Positions 1 through 9,510 of a DNA stretch of 64,000 nt are shown here, in pieces; the stretch's first letter is position 1, and every line of letters starts with the position of its first letter. The stretch is from Pontibacterium sp049599735 (GTDB lineage: Bacteria; Pseudomonadota; Gammaproteobacteria; Pseudomonadales; Balneatricaceae): contig JBMYOX010000001.1 in the NCBI GenBank assembly GCA_049599735.1, positions 153,250 to 217,249 of the forward strand. The letters run 5' to 3'. The notes under the pieces were generated by a model. That model ran no database searches. It was given only the letters and a program-made list of their open reading frames with translations, and had not been told where the DNA came from. The translations under genes and the position numbers were made by a program.

Positions 1-788
1 TCCGTGTCCGCAACCTCCATCACCAGAAGTGCATTATTGCCGCCCATTTCCAGCGCCAGTATTTTCTCGGGATGCCCTGCAAATTGCTGATGCAGATAAC
101 AACCCGTTGCCGCGCTGCCGGTAAAATAAAGCCCGTTAATCCGGGGCTGAGCCGCCAGCGCCGCGCCTGTATCCCGGTCACCCTGTACCAGATTTAATAC
201 CCCGTCGGGTAGTTCTGCTTTTTGCCAGAGATGCATCAGTAATTCTGCGGTACGCGGGGTCAGTTCACTGGGTTTAAAAACCAGTGTATTACCCGCCAGC
301 AACGCCGGAATAATATGGCCGCAGGGCAGGTGTGCCGGAAAATTATAAGGACCAAAAACAGCGACGATACCGTGAGGCCGGTGTTGAAGACGGCTGGTAA
401 TACCTTCACTAATACTCTCATGGTCAGGCGTTCTCGCCTGATAAGCATTAATGGATAGCTCAACTTTATTCAGCAAAGCAGTCACTTCGGTATCTGCTTC
501 CCAGAGCGGTTTACCGGTTTCCTGCCCAATCGTATCGGCCAGCAGAGCACGATAAGACTGCACCTGCTGGTGAAAGCGTCTGATAAAGTTCAGCCGCTGA
601 TCAAAACTTCTGCCAGCCCAGCCTTTAAATGCCTGATCAGCTGCGGCAACAGCATCATTGACCTGCTGAGCCGTTGCCGCTTTACCTTGCCAGATTGGTT
701 CACCATTAGCCGGGTTCTCTGAATGCATCAGCTTACCTTCACCGGCACACCAGGCACCGTTGATATACAAAGAGGCAACCGATTTCAT
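1..788 (-). CDS. astD: Succinylglutamate semialdehyde dehydrogenase, N-terminal part
   Basis: NAD-dependent aldehyde dehydrogenase of the arginine succinyltransferase (AST) pathway, oxidising N-succinylglutamate semialdehyde to N-succinylglutamate in the cytosol. About 262 of roughly 490 residues are present; the left edge cuts the gene before the catalytic cysteine. Visible family features are the FGPYNFP motif, a PSELTP cofactor-site motif and LALEMGGNN carrying the general-base glutamate. The start is ATG at 788, preceded by a strong AAGGAG six bases upstream. The start overlaps the astA stop as ATGA, so the two are translationally coupled. AstD is chosen over other aldehyde dehydrogenases because of astA next door. 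Confidence 0.9.
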   Translation of the reverse strand, partial: MKSVASLYINGAWCAGEGKLMHSENPANGEPIWQGKAATAQQVNDAVAAADQAFKGWAGRSFDQRLNFIRRFHQQVQSYRALLADTIGQETGKPLWEADTEVTALLNKVELSINAYQARTPDHESISEGITSRLQHRPHGIVAVFGPYNFPAHLPCGHIIPALLAGNTLVFKPSELTPRTAELLMHLWQKAELPDGVLNLVQGDRDTGAALAAQPRINGLYFTGSAATGCYLHQQFAGHPEKILALEMGGNNALLVMEVADT

Positions 789-1813
789 GATGATCTCCTT
801 TTTAACTCAACGATGCGGACCTGGTCACCCGCGTTAACTTGCAAGGCCTGAGCCGTTTCAGCGGTCACAGTAACCTGATCACCCATCTCAGACAGGGCAC
901 TTTTAGTGCAGCGAAACGCCTTTAGCCGGGTATTGCTGATCAGATATTCATCGGCGTTATCAGGTACCTGCCCGATAAGCACCCGCCGATAACGACTGTG
1001 CTGAATCGCCCGGATATGCTCAGGATGTGCCGCAACGGTGGGGCCTGCATCAAAAATATCCACATAGTTTTCATACCTGAAACCTTCAGCTTCCAACATA
1101 CGGCGCGCAGGTTCAGTATCAGGGTGTACCTGTGCAATGACCGCCTGAGCGTCTTCCGGCAGCAGGTGAATATAAATGCTGTGTTTAGGCATCAGCTCCG
1201 CAATAAACACTTTGTTGCCCGCACCGGTCAGGTAATCCGCTTTGCTGTACTCCATCGAAAAAAAACGCTTTCCCAGCCCTTCCCAGAAAGGTGAAACACC
1301 CGCCTGATCGGTAAAACCGCGCAACTCTGAAATAATCTTAGGTGCAAAACGCGTCGGGTGTTCGGCCATAAACAAAAACCGGCTTTTGGAGAGTAACGCT
1401 CCGTTGCCAGAATGGCGCTGACCCGGATGAAGATAGAGAGTGCACAACTCTGAACAGCCGGTGTAGTCATTACAAAGATAGAGTGTCTGGAAGCTGTTAT
1501 GTATGTTCAGTTCACGTGAAGCATGCACCAGCGTACCAATACGGTAGTGATACCAGGGGGAAGATAAACCTACCGCGGCATCAATGCCGCAAGTCCCCGT
1601 TACCTGGCCGGTTTCAGTATCTTGCATTACAAATAAATAACGGGCGGGGCCGCTCTGTTGTATATCCTGTGACAGAGCCTGCTCTGCATGAAGAATACGT
1701 TGCCTGAGCAGCTCTGCATCCACAGGCAATGAGGTAAATCCCGGGCCGGTATCTACGGCAATCTGATAAAGGCATTCCAGATCAGAGAGATGGATAGGGC
1801 GAATAATATTCAT
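785..1813 (-). CDS. astA: Arginine N-succinyltransferase
   Basis: Transfers succinyl from succinyl-CoA to the alpha-amino group of arginine, the first step of ammonia-producing arginine degradation (AST pathway), in the cytosol. The protein has 342 residues, the usual length for AstA. The start MNIIRPIHLSDL and the motifs TGTCGIDAAVG, YLHPGQRHSGNG and ISELRGF are typical of the family's GNAT-like fold. There is one AstA here, not a tandem AruF/AruG pair. It starts three bases after the M20 hydrolase gene and overlaps astD by four bases, so all three form one operon running off the left edge. astB, astC and astE are not in the window. Confidence 0.95.
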   Translation of the reverse strand: MNIIRPIHLSDLECLYQIAVDTGPGFTSLPVDAELLRQRILHAEQALSQDIQQSGPARYLFVMQDTETGQVTGTCGIDAAVGLSSPWYHYRIGTLVHASRELNIHNSFQTLYLCNDYTGCSELCTLYLHPGQRHSGNGALLSKSRFLFMAEHPTRFAPKIISELRGFTDQAGVSPFWEGLGKRFFSMEYSKADYLTGAGNKVFIAELMPKHSIYIHLLPEDAQAVIAQVHPDTEPARRMLEAEGFRYENYVDIFDAGPTVAAHPEHIRAIQHSRYRRVLIGQVPDNADEYLISNTRLKAFRCTKSALSEMGDQVTVTAETAQALQVNAGDQVRIVELKRRSS

Positions 1814-1816
1814 AAC

Positions 1817-3064
1817 TCAGGTCTCCGGTGCCGGATAAAAAGGCAGCCCGTGATGCGCCAGCTGAAACAACAGCAGTGCGCTCAGGCCCGCTCGCTCAGT
1901 CAGACTGTCCAGGCAGATATATTCATCGACACTGTGAATAAAACCACCTCTGACACCCAAAGTATCTATATTAGCCAGGCCCAGATTACTGAGATTATTG
2001 CCATCACAGCATCCCCCGGTTGGCTGCCAGTTAAGCTCCAGGTTCAGTGCCGCACCACAATCTTTTACCAGCTGATATAAGGCCAGGTGCTTATGATCCA
2101 GTTGTTTGGGCATACGACCAAAGCCCCCGTACAAACGGGCACTAAAGCCCTCACACTGGTTGATGCTCTGCTGAATTTTCTCCAGCTGCATCAAACTCCA
2201 GTGCGCATCCTGCGCGGTTTTTATCCGGATATTAAACTTAACAACCGTAAGATCCGGTACCTGGTTGGTGGTTTCCCCACCCGCAATAATACCGGTATTC
2301 AGGGTGAGCCCTTCGCGGACACCGTTTAGGGCTTCCAGCTGACCAATGGTCCGGGCAGCAGCAACAATCGCATTACGCCCGTTTTCAGGTTCCCGACCTG
2401 CGTGGGCACTGCGCCCCTGAATAAGCAAACTAAAATTACCACTGCCTTTACGGGCACCTGCCAGGCAGCCATCCGGCAGACAAGGCTCATAAACCAGCCC
2501 GATATGATGATGGACAGCTTCTTTAGCCAACCAGGCGGCAGAACCCGGCGAGCCAATTTCTTCATCGGGGTTGAGCAAAACCGTCCAACCCAGATTCGCG
2601 CAAAGGGGGTGCTGTTCCAGGGCCTCAAGCGCAGCCAGCATTACCAGCAGCCCACCCTTCATATCAGCCGCTCCCGGGCCGTTCAGTGTATTTTCAGTCA
2701 GGTAAGTGGCCTGTTGAAAGCCAGACTCAAGTGGAAAAACAGTATCCAGATGACCACAAAGCAGTACCTGCAGCGGTGCCCTGGGACGTTTTCGCAAACA
2801 CCAGAGTGATGCCAGCGGGGACTCAACAGACTGGCCAGACAACGTAATTTTCTGCCAGGGGTCCAGCTGTATTTTTTCAACCGGGGCAGCCAGGCGCTCA
2901 GAAAATAGCGCACTAATAAGCGCACCCACCGCATTCACTCCCTGATAATTCTGAGTTCCGCTGTTAAGGTTAACCAGCTCCAGCAGCCGCGTCTCCATCC
3001 AGGGTCGCTGCAGGGAAAGTTGCTTAAGAATGTCTGCCTCAGTTGCATGAATAATGGCACTCAT
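1817..3064 (-). CDS. M20-family metallohydrolase linked to astA
   Basis: Zinc aminoacylase/carboxypeptidase of the M20 family (ArgE, DapE, carboxypeptidase G2 relatives), which cleaves amide bonds of N-acyl amino acids or peptides. Metal-site motifs are in order: HLDTVFP (His-x-Asp), GPGAADMKGG (bridging Asp), NPDEEIGS (catalytic Glu pair) and a C-terminal GGFIHSVDEY histidine. RSAHAGREPE marks the dimerisation domain. I take ATG at 3064 as start (415 residues) because AAAGGAG lies eight bases before it; the reading frame stays open further upstream. It is the first gene of the astA-astD unit, which suggests a role in removing an acyl group from arginine-derived compounds. The substrate is unknown. 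The 240 bases upstream hold nothing I can identify. Confidence 0.82.
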   Translation of the reverse strand: MSAIIHATEADILKQLSLQRPWMETRLLELVNLNSGTQNYQGVNAVGALISALFSERLAAPVEKIQLDPWQKITLSGQSVESPLASLWCLRKRPRAPLQVLLCGHLDTVFPLESGFQQATYLTENTLNGPGAADMKGGLLVMLAALEALEQHPLCANLGWTVLLNPDEEIGSPGSAAWLAKEAVHHHIGLVYEPCLPDGCLAGARKGSGNFSLLIQGRSAHAGREPENGRNAIVAAARTIGQLEALNGVREGLTLNTGIIAGGETTNQVPDLTVVKFNIRIKTAQDAHWSLMQLEKIQQSINQCEGFSARLYGGFGRMPKQLDHKHLALYQLVKDCGAALNLELNWQPTGGCCDGNNLSNLGLANIDTLGVRGGFIHSVDEYICLDSLTERAGLSALLLFQLAHHGLPFYPAPET

Positions 3065-3304
3065 TACCTTGGCTCCTTTACAGAGCACCACGTAAGCAGG
3101 CGTAAGACGGGAATACGTGGCCTGAAGAGTTTTATGATTGACAGCCCGGTTAACGGTCTGCTCAAAGAGCACTGCCGCTGTATTCAGGCATTATCAGCCG
3201 CCCCCCAACCGGAGGACACTCTCTTTCAGTTTAGACGCAAATTATCGGGCAGTGATGACACAGGAAAGCAGAAGGGAATTCTTTGGAAAAGCACCCGGTG
3301 ACAG

Positions 3305-6300
3305 TTAATTCGATTGTAACAACACTTTCAGGCGACTTATCTGAGCCTGAAGGCTGTGGCTTAACTCAACCAGTTGACGCTGTTTTTCAAACCGTTCGTT
3401 ATTACTCATCGACCCATAGTGTTCTATCAAGGCCTGCGCCTGCCGGTGTACTTCATGATGTACCGGCTCTATTTCAATAAACTCCTGACGATGGCCCAAA
3501 TGTACACGGCCCAACCCATAATACCAGCGCCCAAAACGGCAATTATGACTGTCACCATAGTGCTTGAGTCCCGGACTACCGTTACCATTCAGCTGGTCTG
3601 TCAGCTGATTTAACCAACGTATATGCTCCATTTCTGCCAGCACCAGCGCCCGGTGCTCAGGAGAAAGGTAACCGGTATCCACCTGCCACTCATCCCCAGG
3701 TGACCAACTTTGTGCCCAGGTTAATGCCTGCTCGCCGGGCATCGGCCGGGCAATACCATAACCCTGAACCACCGTACAACCGAGCTGCACCAGTACTTGT
3801 CCATGCTCAGCAGATTCAACCCCTTCAGCCACAAGCTGCCGGTTAAAAGCCCGGGCAAGACCAATCACACTTTCCACAATCGCCATATCTTCAGGGTCAT
3901 CCAGCATATCCCGTATAAATGACTGATCTATTTTCAGGGTTTCTGCCGGCAAGCGACGAAAGTAAGTCAGGGAAGAGTAGCCAGTTCCAAAATCATCCAG
4001 GGCAATCCTGAAACCCAGTGTCTGACAGGCTTTAAAAACCTGTCCTGCATGATGCATATCCTCAAGCGCCGAAGTTTCCAGCACCTCAAACTCCATCATA
4101 CCGGGAGAAACACCGGGGAATGCATCCATATAATCGTGCAGGCATTGGATAAAATCACCCGACAGCAAAGTGGCACCCGTCAGGTTAACACTCAGTCGAA
4201 ATTTCACGCCTTGGGAGAGCCAGCTATCCAGCAACGAGAAGGCCTGCTGAAGCACCCAGTGATCAATTTCAATGCCAAGCTCATGGCCCTCAACTATCGG
4301 TAAAAACCGGGCGGGCAATAGTAAGCCATGCTCAGGGTGCTGCCATCGAATCAAAGCTTCAAAACCCAGAACCTGGCCATGCACCAGGTCTACCTGAGGC
4401 TGCATATAAAGCTCAAATTCATTTTTCTTCAGCGCCTGCCGGATACCGTCAAGAAATTCACGGCGGTGAAGGTCATGTTGATCATGAGCCAGGTCGTACA
4501 GCTGATAGCGATTACGCCCGGACAGCTTGGCCTGGTACATTGCCTGATCAGCATGACGTAACAACAAGTCGGCGTCTGAATCATCATCGGGATATAACGT
4601 AATGCCCATACTGGCTGACACCTGAAGCTCTGCCTCACCAATCAGAATAGGGCTGGAGATCGTGGATAAAATACGTTCAGCCGCCAGCTCAGCTTCCTTG
4701 ATACTCTCCAAATCAGTTAACAATAAGACAAACTCGTCTCCGCCCAGGCGTGCAACCGTATCTTCACCTCGTGTTACCTGCTTTAAACGTTTTGCTATTT
4801 CAACCAGTAATAAATCACCCACATCATGGCCATGATGATCATTAACGGGTTTAAAACCATCCAGGTCCAGATAACAAACGGCCGTATAATGACCTTCCCG
4901 TTCAGTACGGGCCAGTGCCTGAGACATACGGTCGGCCAGTAAAACCCGATTTGGTAATTTTGTCAGAGAGTCATAATGAGCCAGCAGTTCAAGCTTTTCC
5001 TGATGGCTTTTCATTTGTGTAATATCTGAAAAAATACTCACATAATTCGCCAACACAGCATTTTCATCAAAAACGGCAGAAATTGTCATCAGGGCCGTAT
5101 AAACCTCCCCATTTTTCCGTCGGTTCGATATCTCACCCCGCCAAAAACCTTTGTCGTTAAGGTTTTTCCGCATGAGTGTATAGAAATGACTGTCCTGGCG
5201 TCCCGACTTAAGTAAAGAGGGTTCCAAACCCATCACTTCTTCCCGATTAAAGCCGGTAATTTCTGTGAACGTGGGATTAACTTCAACGATTTTCTGCTGT
5301 GAGTCTGTAATAAGAATAGCTTCATGGGCGTGATCAAACACACTGGCAGATAACCTTAACCGGGCTTCAGACTCAACCCGGCTGCTATCATCCATCACGT
5401 AACCCCGCAGCAACTGAACGTTACCCTGGCTGTCCCGCTCAGCAACCGTATAGTCATATAACCAGACAATACGTCCGCCCTTATGGATCACCCTGTAGCG
5501 CTGCTCCCAGCGTGTGCGGCCTTCACTGAAAAAACGCTCCACCTCTGCGCCAACACGTGCCGCATCATCCGGATGAACACAACGGCTATAATTAAAATCC
5601 GTATGACGAATTTCATCCGGGCTATAACCGATAATGGACATGATATTTGGCGAAACATAAGTGATGCGCCAGCCCGCTTCAGGTCGCCAGATCAACACAC
5701 CCACCGGGCCACCGGCAAAGAGATCACGCTCGGCAATCAGCTCTTTTTCTGCAACTTTTTTCTCAGTCTGGTCCAGCATCAGTGTAAACAGGATCTCACG
5801 CCCGTTGATATTCATTAAACGGGCACTGAACTGACCATTTCGGATAACCCCGGAGCGGGTTTTAATCTCCAGCTCTATTCCCTGGAGTGACCCCTGCTCA
5901 CGCAAGCGCTCAATTACCCGGGCCCGTTGCTCATGATGTATAAACAAGCAAAGATCTGCCGCCGAGCGGCCGATTACTTCATCTGATTTGTAGCCCGTCA
6001 CAGACTCAAAGGCTTCATTAACCTCAATATATTTTCCTGTCTCAAGATCTGTCAGCGCCATAGCAATAGGGCTTAACTGGAAGCTCACTTCAAATTTTCT
6101 CTCCAGGACCAGCTTTTCACTGATGGATGTGAATAAGCTTCCCTGTTCAGTTGATATCGCAGAGGCTGCCAGCGGGCCCGTCTGTTTATCACTTACTGAT
6201 AACGCTGATTTAAACTGCAGGAAAGATAAATCCGTATCTTTCAGCCAGCTTAATAAAGGTGCCGTACCTGAGGCAGATTTTGACGGCCCGAAACAAGGAT

Positions 6301-6778
6301 CTTCCGAGGCCATTTGATGCCGAAGCAATAAAAGCAATGTCTGCAGACAAAGACTACCCGTCACCTCACCGGCCTCATTTTGAACCAGCATAAAATCTGT
6401 CTCTTGTGTTAAAACAACACTCAGGATTTCAAATAAGGAAGCATTTTCGTTAACGCATGAGAATTTGCTTAAAGGCAGGCTGCCTACAGGGGCCATCTGA
6501 TAATGACCCTTTGCCAGAGCACTGAGCACATCAGCCGTTGTTAACCAGCCGCTCGGTTCGCCACCGGTCATCACAACCAGGCCAGTGCTTTTTTGTGTTA
6601 CCAGCAGATCAATAGCATCCGCCAGCGATGCATCGGATTCCAGGCCAGGCGGACGCCGGTGCCAGGTAGATAAATTTGGAATGACAGCGTCAGAAATCAT
6701 CCTGTTCTTGAGCCCTCCGGAGTGGCTGACATCCTGTCCGGCCCATCCCTGATCTAAGCACATTGAAACCTGCAGCAT
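3305..6778 (-). CDS. CBS-PAS-GGDEF-EAL-CZB cyclic-di-GMP protein
   Basis: Large soluble signalling protein (1157 residues) able in principle to make and break c-di-GMP. Domains: a CBS pair (about 30-155), three PAS domains (about 225-340, 350-465, 475-590), GGDEF (about 600-760), EAL (about 780-1020) and a C-terminal CZB zinc-binding domain (1045-1157). The cyclase signature GGDEF (679-683) is intact and follows an inhibitory RxxD site (RGED, 670-673). The phosphodiesterase keeps EAL (807-809), DDFGTG (928-933) and EGVE (985-988). CZB ligands are probably His1052, Cys1080 in CRFGRWYYG, His1107 or His1108, and His1111. No membrane segment is visible. The start is uncertain: GAAGGG abuts the ATG at 6778, and Met6 or Met27 are possible. 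It stands alone, left of the origin. Confidence 0.9.
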   Translation of the reverse strand: MLQVSMCLDQGWAGQDVSHSGGLKNRMISDAVIPNLSTWHRRPPGLESDASLADAIDLLVTQKSTGLVVMTGGEPSGWLTTADVLSALAKGHYQMAPVGSLPLSKFSCVNENASLFEILSVVLTQETDFMLVQNEAGEVTGSLCLQTLLLLLRHQMASEDPCFGPSKSASGTAPLLSWLKDTDLSFLQFKSALSVSDKQTGPLAASAISTEQGSLFTSISEKLVLERKFEVSFQLSPIAMALTDLETGKYIEVNEAFESVTGYKSDEVIGRSAADLCLFIHHEQRARVIERLREQGSLQGIELEIKTRSGVIRNGQFSARLMNINGREILFTLMLDQTEKKVAEKELIAERDLFAGGPVGVLIWRPEAGWRITYVSPNIMSIIGYSPDEIRHTDFNYSRCVHPDDAARVGAEVERFFSEGRTRWEQRYRVIHKGGRIVWLYDYTVAERDSQGNVQLLRGYVMDDSSRVESEARLRLSASVFDHAHEAILITDSQQKIVEVNPTFTEITGFNREEVMGLEPSLLKSGRQDSHFYTLMRKNLNDKGFWRGEISNRRKNGEVYTALMTISAVFDENAVLANYVSIFSDITQMKSHQEKLELLAHYDSLTKLPNRVLLADRMSQALARTEREGHYTAVCYLDLDGFKPVNDHHGHDVGDLLLVEIAKRLKQVTRGEDTVARLGGDEFVLLLTDLESIKEAELAAERILSTISSPILIGEAELQVSASMGITLYPDDDSDADLLLRHADQAMYQAKLSGRNRYQLYDLAHDQHDLHRREFLDGIRQALKKNEFELYMQPQVDLVHGQVLGFEALIRWQHPEHGLLLPARFLPIVEGHELGIEIDHWVLQQAFSLLDSWLSQGVKFRLSVNLTGATLLSGDFIQCLHDYMDAFPGVSPGMMEFEVLETSALEDMHHAGQVFKACQTLGFRIALDDFGTGYSSLTYFRRLPAETLKIDQSFIRDMLDDPEDMAIVESVIGLARAFNRQLVAEGVESAEHGQVLVQLGCTVVQGYGIARPMPGEQALTWAQSWSPGDEWQVDTGYLSPEHRALVLAEMEHIRWLNQLTDQLNGNGSPGLKHYGDSHNCRFGRWYYGLGRVHLGHRQEFIEIEPVHHEVHRQAQALIEHYGSMSNNERFEKQRQLVELSHSLQAQISRLKVLLQSN

Positions 6779-7614
6779 CCCTTCATCGAGCCATACAGCC
6801 TCGTCATGTAACTTATGCTGCGCCTGTAAACGAGCGTTAGCAAGAAAAAACTGCTAAGGGGATAAGTATTTTTAATTTTTATTAAATAAAAACCGGAAGA
6901 CCAAAAAACAAAATGTGGATAAAATTACTAACTAAATAATCCGCCTTTTTAAGACGCTAAACTCTGTGTGTAAGCCTGTTAGTATCTGTTGATAATTAAA
7001 AGTTTCCTGTTATTAATCAACATACAAAAACCACCGTAACTGTTTGTTTTTTATATTAAAAATAAAACTACCCCCACCTATCCGGTGCTAACAAAAAAGC
7101 GGGCATTTCAAAGGCTCAACTCAGGCTCAGTAATTTAATAAACAGGAAAACCTGGTTACAAAATTTTACTCACAAGTTCAACACAACCCGCCAACAAGAT
7201 CTGTTACAAAAAACATTACCCACAACAACCTGTGGGAAACATGTATAACTCTGGCCCATTTTCCGGGGATAAAAATGTGAGTACTTTTCCCTGTGAATAA
7301 ACCGGCTTTTTACACACAAACTATGCATCGGGCTACAAAGAGCTTACCTTCACTTTATAACCAAGGTTAGATAAGCGTTAACTCACTGATTTTTTAAAAC
7401 TATTTAAGGTTAACAACAGATAAAGCGGGCCCTATTAACAACAATCACAACAAAACATATATATATATTTCTTTTTTAATATTTATATACAAAGGGCAAT
7501 ACAGAAGTGGCTAAATTTTGATCATTTTCTAGCTGGACAGAGAAGGGTATACTTGGCGCCTTCTTCAGAACATATTTCAGGTTCTGTTTTCATAAGCAAG
7601 ATGAGGTAACGGCA
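6779..7614. other. Probable chromosomal replication origin (oriC)
   Basis: An 836-base gene-free, AT-rich region between leftward and rightward genes, directly upstream of mnmG. DnaA-box-like 9-mers: 6914-6922 is an exact TTATCCACA on the minus strand; 7292-7300 (TTATTCACA, minus) and 7308-7316 (TTTTACACA, plus) fit TTWTNCACA; 6965-6973 (TTACACACA, minus), 6987-6995 (TTATCAACA, minus) and 7216-7224 (TTACCCACA, plus) differ at one position. A GATCTGTTACAAA stretch near 7198 resembles an E. coli-type 13-mer. TGTTGAT (6987-6993) and ATCAACA (7016-7022) form a dyad. Known context: in enterobacteria oriC adjoins mnmG, and parAB is often origin-proximal. The call is inference from these signals. 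Confidence 0.75.
7441..7495. other. AT-rich stretch, candidate DNA unwinding element
   Basis: This stretch is nearly all A and T, with an alternating TA tract at about 7459-7468 followed by poly-T and TTAATATTTATATA. It lies between the cluster of DnaA-box-like sites and the mnmG start, where the unwinding element of an mnmG-linked origin would be expected. It may also carry the mnmG promoter. The unwinding role is inferred from composition and position only. Confidence 0.5.
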
Positions 7615-9510
7615 GTGGATTATCCAGGTCGCTTTGATGTCATTGTCATCGGTGGGGGTCATGCAGGTACAGAAGCTGCATTAGCCTCTGCACGCATGGG
7701 CGCACAAACACTGCTGCTGACCCACAACATAGAAACTTTAGGACAAATGTCCTGTAACCCCGCCATCGGGGGTATTGGCAAAAGTCATCTGGTAAAAGAA
7801 GTTGATGCCTTTGATGGTGCTATGGCACGTGCAACCGACCGCAGTGGTATTCAGTTTCGTGTACTGAACTCCCGAAAGGGACCCGCTGTACGTGCAACTC
7901 GTGCTCAGGCTGACCGCATTCTCTACAAAGCAGCCACCCGTTATATTTTAGAAAACCAGCCAAACTTACAGATCTTTCAACAAACAGCAGACGATCTGAT
8001 TGTTGAAGGTGAAACCGTTAAAGGCGTAATCACTAATACTGGGATTCGCTTTCTCGCTGACTCAGTTGTATTAACCGCAGGTACCTTTTTGGGTGGCATT
8101 ATTCATATCGGCCTGCAGAATCATTCCGGTGGACGGGCAGGTGACCCACCTTCAATTGCATTAGCAGCACGTTTACGAGAATTACCTTTGCGGGTTGATC
8201 GCTTAAAAACAGGCACACCCCCCCGTATTGATGCACGCAGTGTTGATTTTTCGGTGATGCAGGAACAGCCAGGTGATATGCCAACACCGCTAATGTCTTT
8301 TATAGGTTCATCTGCAGAACAAGCCCGGCAGATCAGTTGTTATATTACCCATACCAATGCTCAGACCCATGACATTCTGCGAAGTGGTCTTGACCGTTCA
8401 CCGCTTTATACGGGTGTTATTGATGGGGTGGGCCCCCGTTACTGCCCATCGGTTGAAGACAAAATTATGCGTTTTCCCGATAAAGATCAGCACCAGGTAT
8501 TTGTTGAACCGGAAGGCCTGACAACCCACGAGCTTTACCCGAACGGGATTTCAACCAGTTTGCCGTTTGATATTCAGCTGGCAGCTGTCAGATCAATTCG
8601 AGGCTTTGAAAATGCTCATATTACCCGTCCGGGTTATGCCATCGAATACGATTACTTTAATCCACAGGATCTGAAACACACGCTGGAAAACAAATTTATC
8701 CACGGCCTTTATTTTGCAGGCCAGATTAACGGGACAACCGGTTATGAGGAAGCGGCCGCACAGGGCTTGTTAGCGGGTATGAATGCCGCAGCCCGTGCAT
8801 TGGAGCGTGATCAGTGGTATCCACGCCGGGATGAAGCTTATATCGGTGTACTGGTGGATGATCTGATTACGCTGGGAACGTCCGAGCCTTATCGTATGTT
8901 TACCAGTCGTGCTGAATACCGATTGATTCTGCGTGAAGATAATGCGGATCTGCGGCTGACTGAAAAAGGCCGTGAGCTGGGGCTGGTAGGTGATGAGCGC
9001 TGGAAAAAATTCAGTGAAAAACGTGAAGCCATTGAAGTTGAAAAACAACGTTTGCGTGATACCTGGGTTCAGCCTAAATCTGCTGAAGCAGAAATACTGA
9101 ACAAACAGCTGAAAACACCGCTGAGCCGGGAATACAATCTGGCAGACCTGATTAAACGTCCGGAAGTTACTTATAAGGATATTGCCGCGATTAAAGGTGA
9201 GGCTGTCTCCGACCCTCAAGTCGCTGAACAAGTTGAAGTTCAGTTTAAATATGCAGGTTATATCGACCGTCAGCGGGCTGAAATTGATCAGATGAGACGT
9301 CAGGAAAATACGCCGCTGCCGAATGATTTTGATTATAACCGGGTCAGTGGTTTATCTAATGAGCTGAAAATGAAACTCAATGATGTGAGGCCTGAAACAA
9401 TTGCACAAGCTTCCCGCATTCAGGGTATGACACCTGCCGCAATTTCCCTGTTACTTGTCTATATCAAAAAACAGCAATTAAGCGCAAAACAGAAAAAGGC
9501 ATCCGTTTGA
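7615..9510 (+). CDS. mnmG: tRNA uridine 5-carboxymethylaminomethyl modification enzyme
   Basis: FAD-dependent partner of MnmE; together they install the cmnm5 group on U34 of tRNAs decoding two-family-box codons. Formerly GidA. The 631 residues match the family. The dinucleotide-binding motif GGGHAG is at 13-18, the conserved cysteine is in CNPAIGGIGKSH (Cys47), and the late FAD motif is GLYFAGQINGTTGYEEAAAQ. The start is GTG at 7615 with GAGG eight bases upstream. It is the first gene rightward of the origin and is followed at one-base overlap by rsmG, the classic gidAB pair. Confidence 0.97.
   Translation: MDYPGRFDVIVIGGGHAGTEAALASARMGAQTLLLTHNIETLGQMSCNPAIGGIGKSHLVKEVDAFDGAMARATDRSGIQFRVLNSRKGPAVRATRAQADRILYKAATRYILENQPNLQIFQQTADDLIVEGETVKGVITNTGIRFLADSVVLTAGTFLGGIIHIGLQNHSGGRAGDPPSIALAARLRELPLRVDRLKTGTPPRIDARSVDFSVMQEQPGDMPTPLMSFIGSSAEQARQISCYITHTNAQTHDILRSGLDRSPLYTGVIDGVGPRYCPSVEDKIMRFPDKDQHQVFVEPEGLTTHELYPNGISTSLPFDIQLAAVRSIRGFENAHITRPGYAIEYDYFNPQDLKHTLENKFIHGLYFAGQINGTTGYEEAAAQGLLAGMNAAARALERDQWYPRRDEAYIGVLVDDLITLGTSEPYRMFTSRAEYRLILREDNADLRLTEKGRELGLVGDERWKKFSEKREAIEVEKQRLRDTWVQPKSAEAEILNKQLKTPLSREYNLADLIKRPEVTYKDIAAIKGEAVSDPQVAEQVEVQFKYAGYIDRQRAEIDQMRRQENTPLPNDFDYNRVSGLSNELKMKLNDVRPETIAQASRIQGMTPAAISLLLVYIKKQQLSAKQKKASV

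Noticed and set aside
1503..1518. parS-like TTCACGTGAA core within astA
   Set aside because: Only 12 of 16 positions match the parS consensus and it lies in a conserved coding region. A similar 12/16 match occurs in phoR near 35426-35441. Neither is convincing.
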